A DNA stretch of 64,000 nucleotides from Asterias rubens (GCF_902459465.1 NC_047082.1:2790001-2854000), one strand, 5' to 3'; shown: positions 23,201 through 33,240, counted from the first letter of the stretch. Numbers and translations are program-made. The notes: generated by a model not told the origin, from the sequence alone.

Positions 23201-23550
23201 TCTTGCAACCATTTTCAAGCAAAATTTGATGAAACCATAAGGCTATAGTCTTGCAACCATTTTCAAGCAAAATTTGATAAAACCATAAGGCTATAGTCTT
23301 GCAACCATTTTCAAGCAAAAACCATTTTCAAGCAAAGTTTGATAAAACCATAAGGCTATAGTCTTGCAACCATTTTCAAGCAAAATTTGATAAAACCATA
23401 AGGCTATAGTCTTGCAACCATTTTCAAGCAAAATTTGATAAAACCATAAGGCTATAGTCTTGCAACCATTTTCAAGCAAAATTTGATGAAACCATAAGGC
23501 TATAGTCTTGCAACCATTTTCAAGCAAAATTTGATAAAACCATAAGACAA
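20275..23550. repeat. 48-bp minisatellite, about 70 units
   Basis: The consensus unit reads AACCATTTTCAAGCAAAATT then TGATAAAACCATAAGGCTAT and AGTCTTGC. Variants include a 9-bp deletion (39-bp unit) and an 11-bp deletion that shifts frame; these recur in larger blocks, so there is higher-order structure. On the minus strand a 16-residue frame (GCKTIALWFYQILLEN) stays open for up to about 250 codons. The unit length is divisible by three and has no stop, so this needs no selection. Variants change residues freely. Confidence 0.95.
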
Positions 23551-23577
23551 CGTCACAAGGGGTAGTCAGCAGTTGTA

Positions 23578-23703
23578 TCAATTTGTTTTGATGTCCCGGT
23601 GATGATGAAGTGGTAGCAGCAGGGCAACCTCCAACTCAGGAGCAACTAGAGAGGTCGAGGCTTGGATCAATAAGGTGACAGAGAGATCGCCTCCAGATGA
23701 AGC
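23578..23703 (-). other. Candidate terminal exon of a small minus-strand transcript
   Basis: The acceptor TTTATTTCTTGTAG precedes a 41-codon open stretch starting ASSGGDLSVTLLIQ and ending RDIKTN before TGA. It continues in frame from the candidate exon at 24364-24478. The peptide resembles nothing I recognise. It may be chance or a non-coding RNA exon. Confidence 0.25.
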
Positions 23704-23789
23704 CTACAAGAAATAAACAATAACAACATGCATGTTAACTTGTTAACAGGGGTGACCGTGGAGTGTTGTAGGCAGCACCGAAAACAAAA

Positions 23790-23960
23790 ATTACGAGTTT
23801 TCAAGCAAAATTTGATAAAACCGTAAGGCTTATTATATATATATAGCCTTGCAACCATTTATAAGCAAAATTTGATAAAACCATAAGGCTATAGCCTTGC
23901 CTACATTTTCAGGCAAAACCCTAACCCTAACCATTTTCAAGCAAAATTTGTGATGATGAT
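23790..23960. repeat. Diverged 48-bp units with a short telomere-like word
   Basis: Three decayed units of the minisatellite (AGCAAAATTTGATAAAACC) follow non-repetitive DNA. One includes a perfect AAGGCTATAGCCTT-type palindrome region. AACCCTAACCCTAACC at about 23917-23932 is two and a half telomere-type repeats, too short to call an interstitial telomere. Confidence 0.7.
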
Positions 23961-24239
23961 AAACCAATTCTCGACCTTCACATTCAGTCACACTACTACA
24001 TGTACTTTGAGTTCCAAATTATAGTGAAACATTTAGCAAACAAAATTTAACCATACATCTGAAATCGAAATGCTCTTAAGAACTAGGTTATCTTTAATAG
24101 TTTGTACTAAACTCTTCTTGGTGCTTGGTGTAATTGAATACCCCACCCAGAATCAACATCTTTCATGAAGCTTACTTGGAATTTAGAGGACATCCAAAAA
24201 TAAATTTTGAGTTTTACTGAGAGACTTTTGAGATGCTGG

Positions 24240-24520
24240 TGGCAAATAATATAACATCCCTTGTTTGTGTCTCTGAGCGTGATACACATGCTCAGTATTG
24301 CACATCAAGGCCTGAGCACACTGTGAAACTGTGAAAAAAGGACTGTCTAAAAGTCTCTCATACCTTGAATTTAGACCATTTGTTCGTCTTTATCTCCCAT
24401 GATGAGTGGTGATAATGCCTCTTGGTTACTTGGACGGGTTCTTGGTGGATGCATGGGTTGGTGTGCCTGTACATCTATCTGTACAAAACGCAAAGTGTGA
24501 AATCAAAATGCAATCTTTAC
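24240..24520. repeat. Tandem duplication, unit 1
   Basis: It matches 24800-25080 through CATGCTCAGTATTGCACAT, TTGAATTTAGACCATTTGTT and GATGCATGGGTTGGTGTG. The duplicated unit contains the candidate exon at 24364-24478. Confidence 0.75.
24364..24478 (-). other. Candidate exon of a small minus-strand transcript (copy 2)
   Basis: Flanked by GTTTTGTACAG and TTCAAG|GTATGAG. From its ATG a 37-codon frame (MYRHTNPCIHQEPVQVTKRH...) is open across the donor and in phase with 23578-23703, giving 78 residues in all. The duplicate at 24930-25051 differs by an indel that shifts the frame to a stop. The peptide is unrecognised. Confidence 0.25.
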
Positions 24521-24799
24521 TTTGTTAAACAGGTGTTAGGTACAATAATGAAATTCCTTAAAATGTTTTGAAACTGTGTGAGAAACATTGAACTAAATAA
24601 TACTTCATGTAGCAGTGCTCTTTACTACATAGAGAAATATGGTTGAGGTATTTTTCTGCATATTCTTGTATCTTAGACTTGCATGATTATTTGATTGCAG
24701 CAACTAAGATGGGCAATTCCAAGCAAACATGGACATGACACCAAAAATAACATTTGTATCACAACTTTCTTTCCACTAAGAAGTTATAGATATAACATA
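24521..24799. other. Unassigned spacer between duplicated units
   Basis: AT-rich sequence without visible genes. Confidence 0.4.
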
Positions 24800-25080
24800 T
24801 GAAAGATGTCCTTTTTTTATGTCTCTGACCATGCGCGCACATGCTCAGTATTGCACATGTAGGCCTGAGTATGCGCACTACTAGCGAGAACTGTGAACAT
24901 AAGGACTGTCTATAAGAGTCTCTCATTACCTTGAATTTAGACCATTTGTTGGTCTTTACACTCCCATGATGAGTAGTGATTATGCCTCTTGGTTAATTCT
25001 TGGACGGGTTCTTGGTCCTCGATGCATGGGTTGGTGTGGCTGTACATCTTTCTGCATTAAACGCAAAGTGTGAAAATCAA
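24800..25080. repeat. Tandem duplication, unit 2
   Basis: Partner of 24240-24520, with several small insertions. The candidate exon it carries (24930-25051, minus strand) keeps both splice-site words but not the reading frame. Confidence 0.7.
24930..25051 (-). other. Candidate exon, duplicate copy 1
   Basis: The acceptor TTTAATGCAG and donor TTCAAG|GTAATG bound a 122-nt segment with ATGTACAGCCACACCAACCC. The frame reads MYSHTNPCIEDQEPVQELTK and stops before the donor. Either this is a non-coding exon or the copy is dead. Confidence 0.22.
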
Positions 25081-25124
25081 TTAGCCTTCATTTCCATACA
25101 TATAAAACAGAACTTGAATGTAAA

Positions 25125-25245
25125 CAGTGTAGGCAAAATTTGATAACTACACAAGCCTTGTACACACTTTCGGGCAAAATTTGATAGACAAGACTAGCCT
25201 TGTACAAATTTTAAGGCAAAATTTGATAAATCCACAAGCCTGTCC
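25125..25245. repeat. Decayed 48-bp family units
   Basis: Three spaced words GGCAAAATTTGATA are each followed by ACAAGCCTTGTACA-like sequence, about 45-50 bp apart. These are old relatives of the 20.3-23.5 kb array. Confidence 0.6.
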
Positions 25246-26088
25246 GCTTACGATGCCGAAAAGATAAAGCATTGATCGAGCATATTGAGAAGTCAAAAAA
25301 CGTGCGATGTGGCAAAAAACAACAGTGAGTACTGAGCAGAAAATGTCCTTTATTGAAATGTTTTTTAATTTAACTCAACAAAAAGGCCATACAAGCATCA
25401 TGAATGTATATCGAGTGTGTGGTGAAAGTTTCGGGAATGTAGTACGAAGGAAATTTTAGTTATTGGTGGCGAACGGTTGAAAACTTTCACTGATAACTTT
25501 CACCTATCAATGCCGATTTTAAAAACGTATAGCGTTAAGGAGGTCCAAAATATTTGACCCCTACCTCAGACCTACGCCCAATTTCATTGTAGAGTTGCAA
25601 TATCATAGAATAATAATAATTATGAGAAGAAATATTTTAAGTCAGTATCTCTAATTTTTCTTTCTAACAACCTGTAACCTAGTCCTAGGTAGGCTTAAAA
25701 CATGTATAAAGCCATGGTCATAGTCATGTAGTCATATAGTGTTGATGATAGTGATTACTAATTGTCTCATTTTGTTTGTTTCGCCGACGCCCACTCCCCC
25801 AGTCCCAGCACCTTCTAACCCCCCCCCCCCCAACAAAAAAAAAAACAGACACGTTTTCCATCGCTATGTATCACAGTATTGATTTTACGCTAGCATTTTC
25901 TCAAGACAGAAGTCATAAAGTCTTAAAACAGCTGAATTGTTTTTCCTTGCCGATTTTTTTCACGTGCATTTCAAACTTGCCGCTTCGACGACAGGAAGCA
26001 CGTATGTTTGCATCATTTTGACCGTTTCACACACCAATATTCACACAAGGAAGTCCCCCAGAGAAGCTATATAGTTTTACAAACTTAC
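25246..26088. other. Unassigned, includes poly-C/poly-A junk near 25819
   Basis: No gene is supported. Open frames at 25776-26190 on the plus strand begin or end in homopolymer tracts and show no family resemblance. Confidence 0.4.
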
Positions 26089-26300
26089 CTCGCTATCTTT
26101 GAAGAAGGTTCGCCCGCTGAATTGTTAATAAAATGTGAAAAACTTGCAGCGACAAGAGTCTTTTTCAGCCTTCAGCCATTTTCTTTCTAATATGGCGGCG
26201 ATTTCCATGACGTAGGCCTACGTAGACAACTGACGTAGGCCGACGTCGCGACGTGTCGCCACTAATTTGCATATACTGTTTTTTTTGGGGGGGGGGGGGT
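26089..26300 (-). promoter_or_regulatory. Promoter-like region with candidate first exon
   Basis: CpG-containing DNA at about 26180-26265 holds AATATGGCGGCG (YY1-like) and several TGACGTAGG/CGACGTCG CRE-like words. On the minus strand, about 100 nt of possible leader ends at GATAGCGAG|GTAAGTTT (exon edge 26089), a strong donor. Its only ATG opens a four-codon frame. A G-tract at 26285-26298 lies just upstream. It could drive the small transcript ending at 23578, or a plus-strand transcript. Confidence 0.35.
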
Positions 26301-26835
26301 GTAAGGACACGACCTTTCAATAGGGATGAGTTAACAAGTAACTATGAACAAACTAATACAAAGTGACTTTTCTGTTGAAAATGTGAAAGGGAAATAGGCC
26401 TATGGAAGGTTTTAAAAGAGGTTTTGTGTTTTGAAACGGAATTCACTCTCAAAAAGAACAATATCTAAGCAGATTCGGAGGTAGGAAGGGAGGTAGGAAG
26501 GGCGGGGCTTCATCGAGGGGGTTGAGACTAAGACTGGGCATTAAGTCGTAATCCAAAATATCTCATCCGTCAACATAAATGTCTTCACTCAAACAAAATG
26601 GAAACAAAACTCGATTTGAAGAATATAATAAATTTAATATCAGATGTTCTTCTAAAGCCGTATTATTACATAAAGAATATCAGAAATGTTTGAGTCTGAC
26701 AATGTATACACTATTTATTCATTGTAAAAAGATTAAAGCTACTCATGTTTTTTAAACAGTTGGCTTGTAGGTTAGAGGGAAAGCAACAACTTAGTTGTAC
26801 CATCTTCGTTCAAGGACCGTACACGTACCACCATC
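26301..26835. other. Unassigned spacer
   Basis: No supported gene. A short GGTAGGAAGGGAGGTAGGAA run is the only local repeat. Confidence 0.4.
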
Positions 26836-27222
26836 ATTAAAGGCAGTAGACACTATTGGTAATTACTCAAAATAATTATAAGCATAAAACCTTTCTTGGT
26901 GACGAGTAATGGGGAGTAGTTGATGATGTAAAACATTGTGAGAAACATCTCCCTCTGAGGTGCCATAGTTTTCGAGAAACAAGTAATTTTCCACGAATTT
27001 GGTTTCATGACCTCAAGTTTAGAACTTGAGGTCTCGAAATCAACCATCTAAACGCACAGAACTTCGTGTGACAAGGGTGTTTTTTCTTTCATTTTTATCT
27101 CGCAAGTTCGATGACCGATTGAGCTCAAACTTTCACAGGTTTGTTAGTTTATGCATATGATGAGATACAACAACTGTGAAGGCTAGTCTTTGACAATTAC
27201 CAATAGTGTCCACTGGCTTTAA
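26836..27222 (+). mobile_element. MITE family A, full copy
   Basis: Left end TTAAAGGCAGTAGACACTAT and right end ATAGTGTCCACTGGCTTTAA. The central palindrome pairs ATGACCTCAAGTTTAGAACT with its complement, with GAGGTCTCGAAATCAACC beyond. One of the best copies for defining the family, about 387 bp. Open frames inside are chance. Confidence 0.88.
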
Positions 27223-27538
27223 GCAATAATCGTGTGCCATTTCTCGAGTCATAGGGTATTCAAAGTTTACAACTTATGAGCATCTTTGTATAAATATGAC
27301 AGATAATGGCAACATTGGGCTTTTTGTTATTTGATTTTAAAGGGACCTACCAGAGGGTAACAGATTTACTATAATACAGCTAGTGATGATTAATATTGAT
27401 TAATATTATCATTATTATTTCAAAAAATAATATTTAGCCTTATCTTGAAATTGTTTATTAACAGCCACAAACTGTTTCAATAGACCATATACCGTAGACC
27501 AATGAATCTGTAGGGCTGCTATGGAATGTTTTACTTCA

Positions 27539-27828
27539 GTTAAAGGCACCGGACACCATTGGTAATTACTAAATAAAATTGTTAGCATAAAAACTAAAGC
27601 AAGGTAGTTTTTGTGAAATAACTGAATTCGAGACATCAGTTGAGGTCACAAATTCAAGCATCTGAAAGCACTTGTGTGACGAGGATGTTTATTCCTTTAT
27701 TATTCTCTCCAAACCTCATTGACCAATGAGTTCAAATGTTCACAGATTTTTTATTTTATGCATATGTTGAGATACACCTAATGAGAAGACTTGTGTTTGA
27801 CAATTAACAAAGGTAGAGCCTTTAAAGG
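27539..27828 (+). mobile_element. MITE family A, internally deleted copy
   Basis: It starts AGTTAAAGGCACCGGACACC and ends near AGAGCCTTTAAAGG. About 100 bp including the CTCCCTCTGAAGTGAC part is missing. A diverged copy of the palindrome arm and the TTATGCATATGTTGAGATAC word remain. Confidence 0.7.
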
Positions 27829-28429
27829 AATAATAATAAATACAATCTATACAAACACGCTTTAGGAATGCACACAAGTTTACACTTAAAGGCAAATTAC
27901 AAAATACTCGGTAAAGAAAAATATTGTAACATAAGATGTTTTAAATAAATTCAATTTAATCAATCTTAAACAGCTATGTTCACATACAAAGAATGTCTTA
28001 GTTCTGCTATTAAAGACAATAGCTGAAAATTTAAAAGAATTTCAAGAGATTATTTTTTTCCAAAGTTTGATTAGCAGCAGATATGACCCTACAAACCAAA
28101 ATTGGCAAACTTTCAGCCATTATTTTGATTTTGCAATCCAGCCAAGAGTTGGTAACCAAAGCCATTGATTGATTTAAAGACAATAGCCTTATATAAATAG
28201 GCTGGTAGTCTTTCTTTCACTACAATAAATAAAAAGTAAGATTTGAAACTTCCAGTAGTGTAATAAGTATGACAAGAAACTAGCTTACTGCTAACTATTG
28301 TTTTCAACAAAACAATAGCCTATTATCATAGGCTGGTAGTCTTTCTTTCATTACAAAAAATAACAAGAAAGATTTGAAACATCCAATGAGATCTTGTCTT
28401 CAACGGTAAAAAAAAACGGTAAAAAGAGG
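27829..28429. other. Unassigned spacer with a local duplication
   Basis: Two related stretches (about 28185-28260 and 28310-28385) share GGCTGGTAGTCTTTCTTTCA and AAGATTTGAAAC. No gene is supported. Confidence 0.45.
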
Positions 28430-28830
28430 CTGGTTTCATTTTCATGCAAAACTTGATCCATGTATACACAAGCCTTGTTAAATTTAGAGCAAAATTTGAT
28501 ATGTACACAAGGCCTTGTTGCATTTCACAGATTTTGTTAAACATACACAAAGCTATAGCCTCGTTGTATTGTAGAGCAACATTTTATAAGGCTATGTCCT
28601 TGTTGCATTATCATGTTAAATTTGACAAGTAAACAAAGCTTTTAGACTTGTTGCATTTTAGAGCAAAATGATTTGACATGTATATTAGGTAATATATATA
28701 TAGCCTTGTTGCATTTTACAAAAAAATTGATAAATACACAAGGCTATACCTATTGCATTTGATACGCACACAAGCCTTGTTGCATTTTCACTGACAAACA
28801 TTGATAAATACACAAGGCTTTCTGGCAAAT
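28430..28830. repeat. Decayed 48-bp family, about eight units
   Basis: Repeating words GCAAAATTTGATATGTACAC, AAGGCTATAGCC and CTTGTTGCATTTTA occur every 45-55 bp. The units are much more diverged than the main array 5 kb away. Several keep the palindrome AAGGCTATAGCCTT in part. Confidence 0.65.
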
Positions 28831-28839
28831 TTCTGTTTA

Positions 28840-28955
28840 AAGTTGGTAGAGTCATCACCATCTGCCCTGGGAGTATTAGAAGGGTCTTGTGGGTCAAGGG
28901 CTGCCAAGATAAGAGCTTCAGCATCCATGAGCCTCTTGGGTAGCATGAAGGACAC
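28840..28955 (-). pseudogene. Diverged relative of the 143-nt exon family
   Basis: The minus-strand acceptor ACCCTCACAG precedes a frame reading VSFMLPKRLMDAEALILAAL, then DPQDPSNTPRADGDDSTNF. The TPRADGDD part aligns with TPRSDAEDF of the other copies. The frame stays open and then runs into satellite-like sequence. It may be closer to the ancestral exon. Unrecognised protein. Confidence 0.4.
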
Positions 28956-29045
28956 CTGTGAGGGTACAAGAGGATGACAGAGTATTATTATTATTTACAT
29001 AATGGATCAAAGTTTAAAAAAAACTGTCTAACATTGCATTTGTAG

Positions 29046-29292
29046 GGTGTCATCGCTAAGTGGATAAGAGCATCAAATTCAAGTTCTGGTGGTTAAGTCA
29101 TCGGAGTGTGGGTTCAAATCCCAGTCGTGGCAATTGTATCCTTAAGCAAGATTCTTTACTGTAATTGCTTCTCTTCACCCAGGGGTATAAATGGGGTATC
29201 TGTGGTACTCTGTATGAAAAAGCCTTTGGAGCGCTATGGTTGCCTATTGTACCTTCCCAGAAGGCTGAGACAGAATAAAGGATTGTTATTGT
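29046..29292 (+). mobile_element. tRNA(Leu)-like SINE, copy 1
   Basis: The head reads TGTCATCGCTAAGTGGATAA (A-box region), an anticodon-arm-like TCAAATTCAAGTTCTGG, then GGGTTCAAATCCCAG (B-box). The body contains AATTGCTTCTCTTCACCCAG. It ends AATAAAGGATTGTTATTGT. The head resembles a Leu-tRNA, but the stems are imperfect and a body follows, so it is a SINE. Confidence 0.7.
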
Positions 29293-29296
29293 AGTG

Positions 29297-29580
29297 TGTC
29301 ATGGCTGAGTGGTTAAGAGCATCGAATTCAAGTTCTGGTGCAGTCACCGGAGTGTGGGTTCGAATCCCGGTCGTGTCACTTGTGTCCTTGAGCAAAATAC
29401 TTTACTATAATTGCTTCTCTTCTCCCAGCGGTATCAATGGGTAGAGGTTGATATTGTGTATGAAAACCCACAAGCGCCTTACCGGCAGCTGAGAGTAAGG
29501 GATGTTATTGGCCTAATGTAAAGGGCATTTATACGGTTATTGGGAAATGCGCTATATAAGAATTTGTTATTGTTATTAGT
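29297..29580 (+). mobile_element. tRNA(Leu)-like SINE, copy 2
   Basis: It starts TGTCATGGCTGAGTGGTTAA, with GGGTTCGAATCCCGG as a near-perfect B-box. The tail reads AAATGCGCTATATAAGAATT then TTGTTATTGTTATT. It directly follows copy 1 in the same orientation and is better preserved at the B-box. A further short tail, GCGCTGTATAAAAATTTCCG, follows near 29640. Confidence 0.75.
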
Positions 29581-29799
29581 TTTAATATTATCATTATTAT
29601 TGGCCCAATGATCAGGGCACTAATGACAGTTATTGTGAAATGCGCTGTATAAAAATTTCCGTTGTTATTATTATTCTCAAAATGCGTCCGGCCAGTTATA
29701 ACCAAACATATACCTTCCCTTTAACAAGTTACACAAATAAATCAAGTCAGCACATTCCTATGAAACACTAACCACATAGACAAATCCGGAAACATACAG

Positions 29800-30110
29800 T
29801 TAACATGAACGCAGCAACCTTCATAACCCAATAACTTGTCACACTTGACAAATTTTTGTAAAAGCCTTCTCAAAGTCTTTCAAACTCCATTCAACCACAA
29901 CAAAGAACTCAATATAGATTTTGGTTTTTCCCACATTCATCACATCCATAGTCAGACTGAACTAGTAACAACTAAGGTGTGTCACTCTACCATAGTCCAA
30001 CAGATTGTTGATTGAAATTCTGCAATGTTCAACATTTGATTTGATGCTTTGTTTCAAGCCATTGTCTTGGTTTCTTCCAACTCAAGTAAGTTATTAACAG
30101 TACAGGTAAA
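29800..30110 (-). repeat. Cassette-flank repeat, reversed copy near TRIM copy 2
   Basis: The reverse complement of the 870-1885 sequence, with ACATTTGATTTGATGCTTTG and CAACTCAAGTAAGTTATT. A poly-A run follows at 30112-30128. Confidence 0.65.
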
Positions 30111-30388
30111 GTAAAAAAAAAAAAAAAAGTAGGATTGTATGAGACATTTTAAGGCTGAAACGTTGTATTTGTTTTGAGAGACACATACAGGACAGATGGA
30201 TAATATGACCAGACCCTTTACTCAAGGTATAACTATTTGTGGAATAAAACACATCTGAAAACTTCACCAACTCAAGGCACAGTCATCTTTTTCAGAGACC
30301 TTGAAATGCAATTATTGTAGTTCATAATGCCGTATTAACACTCAATGTTTCCAACTTAAACAACTGGGTCAAAAGAAGCAATTTATGG

Positions 30389-30782
30389 TTAAAGGCAGTG
30401 GACACTATTGGTAATTACCCAAAATAATTATTAGCTCTAAACCTTTCTTGGTAATGAGTAATGGGGAGAGGTTGATGGTATAAAACATTGTGAGAAACGG
30501 CTCCCTCTAAAGTGACATAGTTTTCGAGAAGCATTTCAAAATATTTTTCCACGAATTTGATTTCAAGACCTCAAGTTTAGAATTTGAGGTCTCGAAATCA
30601 ACCATGTAAAAGCACACAACTTCGTGTGACAAGGGTGTTTTTTTCTTTCATTATTATCTCGCAACTTCGACGACCGATTGAGCTCAAATTTTCACAGGTT
30701 TGTTATTTTATGTATATGTTGAGATACACCAAGTGCGAAAACTGGTCTTTGACAATTGCCAATAGTGTCCACTGTCTTTAAG
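30389..30782 (+). mobile_element. MITE family A, full copy
   Basis: Left TTAAAGGCAGTGGACACTAT and right ATAGTGTCCACTGTCTTTAA. The central palindrome (GACCTCAAGTTTAGAATTTG, then AGGTCTCGAAATC) is intact. It lies about 130 bp upstream of the TRIM copy 2 ATG, probably within its leader intron. Confidence 0.88.
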
Positions 30783-30866
30783 TGGGCTACTCAAGAACAT
30801 GTTTGAACCTGCATTCTGAACTTGAGTCTGATGCCGTAGACCAATTGGACAGTTGATCTATTTTTA

Positions 30867-30914
30867 TTTGTCATTAATTTTTCAGCTTTCAAGCTCTTTC
30901 ACCGATCAAACAAG
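30867..30914 (+). promoter_or_regulatory. TRIM copy 2 leader with 3' splice site
   Basis: TTTGTCATTAATTTTTCAG gives a good acceptor at 30885. The leader CTTTCAAGCTCTTTCACCGA follows to the ATG. TRIM copy 4 has the same leader type. Confidence 0.6.
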
Positions 30915-32714
30915 ATGGCTGAAAGAATAACAGTTGAGTCAGTCTTACAAAAGATCAGCCACAGACATCTTGAATGTCAAATCTGCAAGGATCGCTTCAA
31001 GGAGCCCAAAATGCTGGAGTGTTCTCATTCATATTGCATGCAATGCCTCCAACAACTTGCAGAGACTAACCACACTAGTCCAACACTTATATGCCCAGTG
31101 TGTCGCGCTGAAACTTTCCTGTTTGGAAAAGGAGTTGTTGAACTACGAACTGACTTTAGGTTGACTTCTATGTTAGATGAAATTGAACAGCATGAAAGTT
31201 TACTACAAAAACAACAAGCAGTTCAACCACGTAGTAAGGGGTCTGTTTCTAAATGTAGCAAGCATACTGATATGGATGTTATTATGTACTGTGACTCATG
31301 CAAACAGTTGATATGCACAACTTGCATTGCAAAAGATCACAAAATGCATCCAGCCACTGAACTGAATGAGGTTTTAGACAAATGCAAGAAAAAAACGAAA
31401 ACAATATTAGCAGAAGTCGGACAACATCGCAATAATTTCATGACCGCTTTGAAAGACATTGGTATGTGTCAGAAGCTGTTAGACACTATGTTTGTTGCCA
31501 CCAAAGCAAAGATCTCCAAGAAGGCAGATGAGGAGATTGCCAAGGAGGCTGCAAGGATAAGAGGGGAAGAAAAGAAACTGATGGTAGAATTGGCCCAGGC
31601 TTATAAAGACAGAGCCACTAAAATAGAAACTGCAATCGCCACAAATAACATTGAAGTGACAAAAGGACAGAATACAGAAGAGATGGTTAATCAACTCATG
31701 GATGAACTGAACTTTTGTGAGAATCTAAATCTCATTGAAGAGCTCTTGCAAAACCTCCAAGCACATACAAAGATACAACCAATGAACATGCCCAATGGGT
31801 TGACTTACATAGACTATGAAGATGATCAAACATCACTTGGGAGATTGGTGATGAAAGATAGACTAGAGCTAGAAGATGCAGCTAGTGCTGCGGCAACACA
31901 GCAACCATACAAACCTTGGACAAAATTTACAAAAATAACCAGGTTCATGGACATAAATAGACAAATACAAAACATCTGTGCATCAGATGTTGCTTCCTAT
32001 CACAATAGCACCATTGTTGTGTGTGATTTCAAGCGAAGAAGCTTGATCAAAATATCAGCCGACAGCATTGCGCAATCAAAGGTCCTCCCAAAAGAGCTGT
32101 CGATTAAAGGTCTCATTAATCCAAGCAGAGTGACTGTGAACAAGAATGATGAGCTCATTGTTGTAGATAACACAGAAGTTAAAATCTTCAATGGCAATTA
32201 TCGCTGTATCCATCAGTTCAGAGTCAACAGGCCATCATGCATTGCAGTGGATGAAAACAATCTGATAGCAGTGGTTTCCTGGAGAAACAGTGAGATCTCT
32301 TTACACGAACCAGATGGATCCCTCATCAGAAAGCTGCCAGCACCAGGAATCGGTAGACACTTTACCATCCACAAACAGCAGATCATCTATCTGTACACTA
32401 ACATGGGTGTTGTTAAGTTAGTAGCATTGGATTACTTTGGTGGTACTGTATTCTCAGTAAATACACGTTTGCCTCATCGTTCATTGCCGGTTGGGGGTCC
32501 GAATGGTGTGTGTTGTGATGAAAAGGATGGCAGGATCTACATTGCTGTATGTGAAAGGGGTACATCTTACGGTGAGATCCAACATTACAGTCCTAAAGGC
32601 AATTTCATCGGATGTATTATGAAGTGGACTCGTCCCAATTGTATAATACTGACACCAGCTGGAGATCTGGTCATGGCCACAGACGATTCAGTTAAAATAT
32701 ATTACAATAAGTAA
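30915..32714 (+). CDS. TRIM-type RING/B-box/coiled-coil/NHL-like protein (TRIM copy 2)
   Basis: A predicted E3 ubiquitin ligase of 599 residues, intronless across the coding region. RING C21-x2-C24 to C60-x2-C63 and B-box C114-H145 are complete. The coiled coil (about 150-290) and linker are the most diverged of the intact copies: the helix that reads VAQHHITFKIAMEDIGMSRK in copies 1, 4 and 5 is changed to VGQHRNNFMTALKDIGMCQK here. The propeller keeps PSRVTVNKNDELIVVDN and PNCIILTPAGDLVMATDD. The ATG is the first after the leader acceptor; the stop is TAA. It is likely the oldest surviving member on the plus strand. Ligase activity and target are inferred from domain family only. Confidence 0.93.
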   Translation: MAERITVESVLQKISHRHLECQICKDRFKEPKMLECSHSYCMQCLQQLAETNHTSPTLICPVCRAETFLFGKGVVELRTDFRLTSMLDEIEQHESLLQKQQAVQPRSKGSVSKCSKHTDMDVIMYCDSCKQLICTTCIAKDHKMHPATELNEVLDKCKKKTKTILAEVGQHRNNFMTALKDIGMCQKLLDTMFVATKAKISKKADEEIAKEAARIRGEEKKLMVELAQAYKDRATKIETAIATNNIEVTKGQNTEEMVNQLMDELNFCENLNLIEELLQNLQAHTKIQPMNMPNGLTYIDYEDDQTSLGRLVMKDRLELEDAASAAATQQPYKPWTKFTKITRFMDINRQIQNICASDVASYHNSTIVVCDFKRRSLIKISADSIAQSKVLPKELSIKGLINPSRVTVNKNDELIVVDNTEVKIFNGNYRCIHQFRVNRPSCIAVDENNLIAVVSWRNSEISLHEPDGSLIRKLPAPGIGRHFTIHKQQIIYLYTNMGVVKLVALDYFGGTVFSVNTRLPHRSLPVGGPNGVCCDEKDGRIYIAVCERGTSYGEIQHYSPKGNFIGCIMKWTRPNCIILTPAGDLVMATDDSVKIYYNK

Positions 32715-32775
32715 ATACACAAATGAACCTTGTGTTGTATCAAAAAGGGCATGAATGCGGGTAATGTTTGGGATT

Positions 32776-33137
32776 AGCAGTCATGGCCGAGCGGATAAGA
32801 GCACGAAACTCAAGCTCTGGTGCTTCGGTTCAGTAGAGTGAGAGTTTGAATCCCGGGCGTGACATTTGTGTCCCTTAGCAAGATACTATAATTGCTTCTC
32901 TCCACCCAGGGGTAAATGGATACCTGTGAGGGCACAGATGGTTCTTGTGATTGATTTAGTCGAGTAGCACATATTAATGTTGCATAGGCTGCATGCTCCC
33001 CACCAGGGAGCTGAGATGGTTCAAGGAGGGAATTAGAGAATTGACCAGGGGTAATAATGTGAAGCACTTTGGGACGCCCTCCGGGTGTGAAAATGGCTAT
33101 ATACAAACGGGATATTATTATTATTATTATTTTCATT
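32776..33137 (+). mobile_element. tRNA(Leu)-like SINE, copy 3
   Basis: The head has TCATGGCCGAGCGGATAAGA, ACTCAAGCTCTGGTGC and a B-box-like GAGTTTGAATCCCGGGCG. The body includes TGTGAAGCACTTTGGGACGC and ends GGGATATTATTATTATTATT. This is a longer body than copies 1 and 2, just downstream of TRIM copy 2. Confidence 0.72.
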
Positions 33138-33240
33138 TCATTGCTGGTCCTCTTCTTTGGAATAAACTTCCTCAAATCATTCGCAACATATCCATGTGAG
33201 TAGTTTTATTAAGGAAATCCTCAAAACATGGTTGTGCACA
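33138..33240 (+). pseudogene. LINE reverse transcriptase C-terminal remnant
   Basis: The frame reads FIAGPLLWNKLPQIIRNISM before a stop. The pattern WN-LP--IR is the usual end of non-LTR retrotransposon ORF2 proteins. The downstream frame after the stop (VLLRKSSKH) fits the same tail. Only about 30 codons survive, next to a SINE tail. Confidence 0.6.

Noticed and set aside
11085-23550. CRISPR-like arrays
   Set aside because: Units are contiguous with no unique spacers, and the sequence is eukaryotic.
20055-23581. A family of 16-residue-repeat proteins on the minus strand
   Set aside because: Unit length of 48 explains the open frames; variants are not biased to silent changes, and frame-shifting deletions are frequent.
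23917-23932. Interstitial telomere (CCCTAA repeats)
   Set aside because: Only about two and a half units inside a decayed minisatellite; chance is adequate.
29046-33137. tRNA-Leu genes
   Set aside because: A- and B-box words are present, but the stems are imperfect and each head continues into a shared body and TTATT tail, as in SINEs.
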